This document shows, piece after piece, positions 31,271-32,416 of a stretch of DNA of 32,416 nt. Source of the stretch: Desulfovibrio sp. GTDB taxonomy: Bacteria; Desulfobacterota; Desulfovibrionia; Desulfovibrionales; Desulfovibrionaceae. Numbering within the stretch: position 1 is the first letter of the stretch; every line of letters begins with the position of its first letter. The DNA lies in assembly GCA_017396005.1 (NCBI GenBank), contig JAFQNG010000035.1:1-32416 (forward strand). Reading direction: 5' to 3'. The notes under the pieces are model-generated. The model was not told the DNA's origin. It was given only the letters and a program-made list of their open reading frames with translations, and made no database searches. A program made the position numbers and the translations under genes.

Positions 31271-32416
31271 CTATCTCGCAGCTCTCGTAATGCAGCGTTT
31301 TTTAAAGAAGGCCATGCCCCAGTGGAGCACGTCATCCAGCTCTTCTTTCACAGCAGCATCATATTCTTTTTCGGTGATCTGATGTAGTGCAGCGATGGCA
31401 TCCCCATCAAGCGCTTTCAGTGCGCTGGAATGTTTGACCTCAATAACGGCAGCTCGTGCATTACGGTGGTCCATGATGACCATATCCGGCCTGCCGTAGC
31501 CAGCCTCATGATTGGAACGCACGTCATAGCCGCAGCCGATGAAGATACCGGCAAGGACTGCGTGATAGAAGCTTTCATGATGGTCATCGTAGAAACTGAT
31601 GCTGTTGAGGAGAATACGTGAAAGCTGCCGGGTGAATGTATCGCTATCCCCTGACCAGAAGGCATGCAGCAGCGTTTCACGCGGCATCTGTTTCATGGAA
31701 TCATTGAACCAGGTGCGGATGGACTTGACGAAGATTTTGCGGATCTCCTTATTGGGTATCACCAGTCGCGTTATATCGTCTGCATCTTCTTCTCCCTGCG
31801 CCCTGGTCAGATAGCCGGTGAGATACAGTATGCTCCACAAATTCTCTTCAGAGGAATGTACAGAATCATAGGTCAGTGTTTCGCTGGTTTCAACGTCAAT
31901 GCTGCCACCAGCCAGCAGGGTTTCAAACTTGCTCCTGGTATTCAGATCAGTGCGGCCGATAAATTTACGTATGATACTGTTGCTGCTGGTATTGCTCCAG
32001 TAAGCCTTGGGTCTGGCACTGGCATTGCTCTGCAGGTCGTCCACATACAGCAGGATATCCCACGGGCAGTAGATTTCCTGAGCATGGCCGAAACGATAGC
32101 CGTCATACCACTCTTTCATGAGAGCTTTTTTGTCAGAAAGACCGGTATGAACAAGAAGGCTATCCACTTCCTGAGAAGTAAAACCAAAACAGGTGGCAAA
32201 CTGCGTGTCAGCAATGCCGTAGCACTTGAAATTGTTGAGGCCGGTGAAGATACTTTCTCTGGCAATGCGCAGGCAGCCTGTGAGCACAGCGAACTGAAGC
32301 GACATATTGCTCTTGAGAGCAGTGCCCAGCATATTGCGCATGAAGCTGACCATCTCTGCATAATAGCCCACCTCTTCAGCCCGGGCCAGCGGCACATCGT
32401 ATTCGTCAATGAGCAG
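31271..32416 (-). CDS. AAA-ATPase-like/PD-(D/E)XK nuclease protein, 5'-truncated
   Basis: This 381-codon fragment runs off the right edge of the window. It starts in LLIDEYDVPLARA, the Walker B part of the AAA-ATPase-like fold; the Walker A part lies outside. The C-terminal third has the PD-(D/E)XK nuclease pattern GYGRPDMVIMDH followed by VIEVKHS, and the C-terminal end is complete. Proteins of this two-domain type occur in many copies in gut anaerobes; proposed roles are in mobile DNA or defence, but none is established. Its upstream half and copy number cannot be judged here. It converges with HU and shares no clear terminator on its own strand. Confidence 0.88.
   Translation of the reverse strand: MLIDEYDVPLARAEEVGYYAEMVSFMRNMLGTALKSNMSLQFAVLTGCLRIARESIFTGLNNFKCYGIADTQFATCFGFTSQEVDSLLVHTGLSDKKALMKEWYDGYRFGHAQEIYCPWDILLYVDDLQSNASARPKAYWSNTSSNSIIRKFIGRTDLNTRSKFETLLAGGSIDVETSETLTYDSVHSSEENLWSILYLTGYLTRAQGEEDADDITRLVIPNKEIRKIFVKSIRTWFNDSMKQMPRETLLHAFWSGDSDTFTRQLSRILLNSISFYDDHHESFYHAVLAGIFIGCGYDVRSNHEAGYGRPDMVIMDHRNARAAVIEVKHSSALKALDGDAIAALHQITEKEYDAAVKEELDDVLHWGMAFFKKRCITRAAR

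Noticed and set aside
1-32416. CRISPR array, prophage or integrative element
   Set aside because: No regularly spaced repeats, integrase, capsid, relaxase or tRNA-linked attachment site was seen; gene content is housekeeping throughout.

Overview
This window reads as a piece of a Desulfovibrionaceae-type genome (Desulfobacterota). The reasons are the block rimP-nusA-ylxR-infB-ylxP-nrnA-truB-rpsO-pnp, the rpmE-DUF1385-prfA cluster, the rpsF-rpsR-rplI-dnaB cluster, moderately high GC coding DNA, and an AAA-ATPase-like/PD-(D/E)XK nuclease gene of a type common in gut anaerobes. Genus and species cannot be named from sequence alone. The odd length, a perfect repeat starting at base 1 and a gene cut at the last base suggest a complete metagenomic contig (inference).

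Layout. 1-373 is an AT-rich, non-coding 119-bp perfect inverted repeat around a 135-bp centre. 414-10870 is the translation and RNA-turnover operon on the plus strand (rimP, nusA, ylxR, infB, ylxP, nrnA, truB, rpsO, pnp), followed by an unrecognised conserved-looking gene (10939-11877). 11896-11932 is a bidirectional terminator. 11938-14257 (minus) holds rpmE, a DUF1385 membrane protein and prfA. 14563-15884 holds aroE and aroQ (shikimate pathway). 15885-16089 is a pyrB leader with a terminator and a possible leader peptide, followed by pyrB, pyrC, a MEMO/AmrB-family gene and a small secreted protein. 19747-21429 encodes an exported FG-GAP propeller protein. 21503-23300 is purD-purE. Then on the minus strand come an RRM RNA-binding protein (23413-23679), dnaB-rplI-rpsR-rpsF (23852-26410) and a LarE-like/hisF/hisH operon (26500-28728). 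On the plus strand follow a TauE/SafE permease, murI and HU. The window ends in the 5'-truncated AAA-ATPase/nuclease gene on the minus strand.

Most genes are housekeeping: ribosome maturation, translation initiation and termination, RNA decay, pyrimidine, purine and histidine synthesis, cell-wall precursor supply and the replicative helicase. I see no phage, CRISPR array, integrase, tRNA or rRNA gene.

The most interesting layer is non-coding. T-tailed terminator hairpins sit only 20-34 nt upstream of the start codons of rimP, pyrB and purD, which suggests attenuation. The pyrB one is overlapped by a 30-codon frame ending in its T-run, much like the enterobacterial pyrBI attenuator. Strong hairpins without T-tails lie between infB and ylxP (20-bp stem), between rpsO and pnp (two hairpins), before the nusA ribosome-binding site, and in the first codons of dnaB. 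The rpsF leader can sequester its own ribosome-binding site. A possible near-leaderless truB promoter and a palindromic operator over the TauE/SafE promoter complete the list. No experimentally known new system is recognisable; the regulatory leaders are the best leads.
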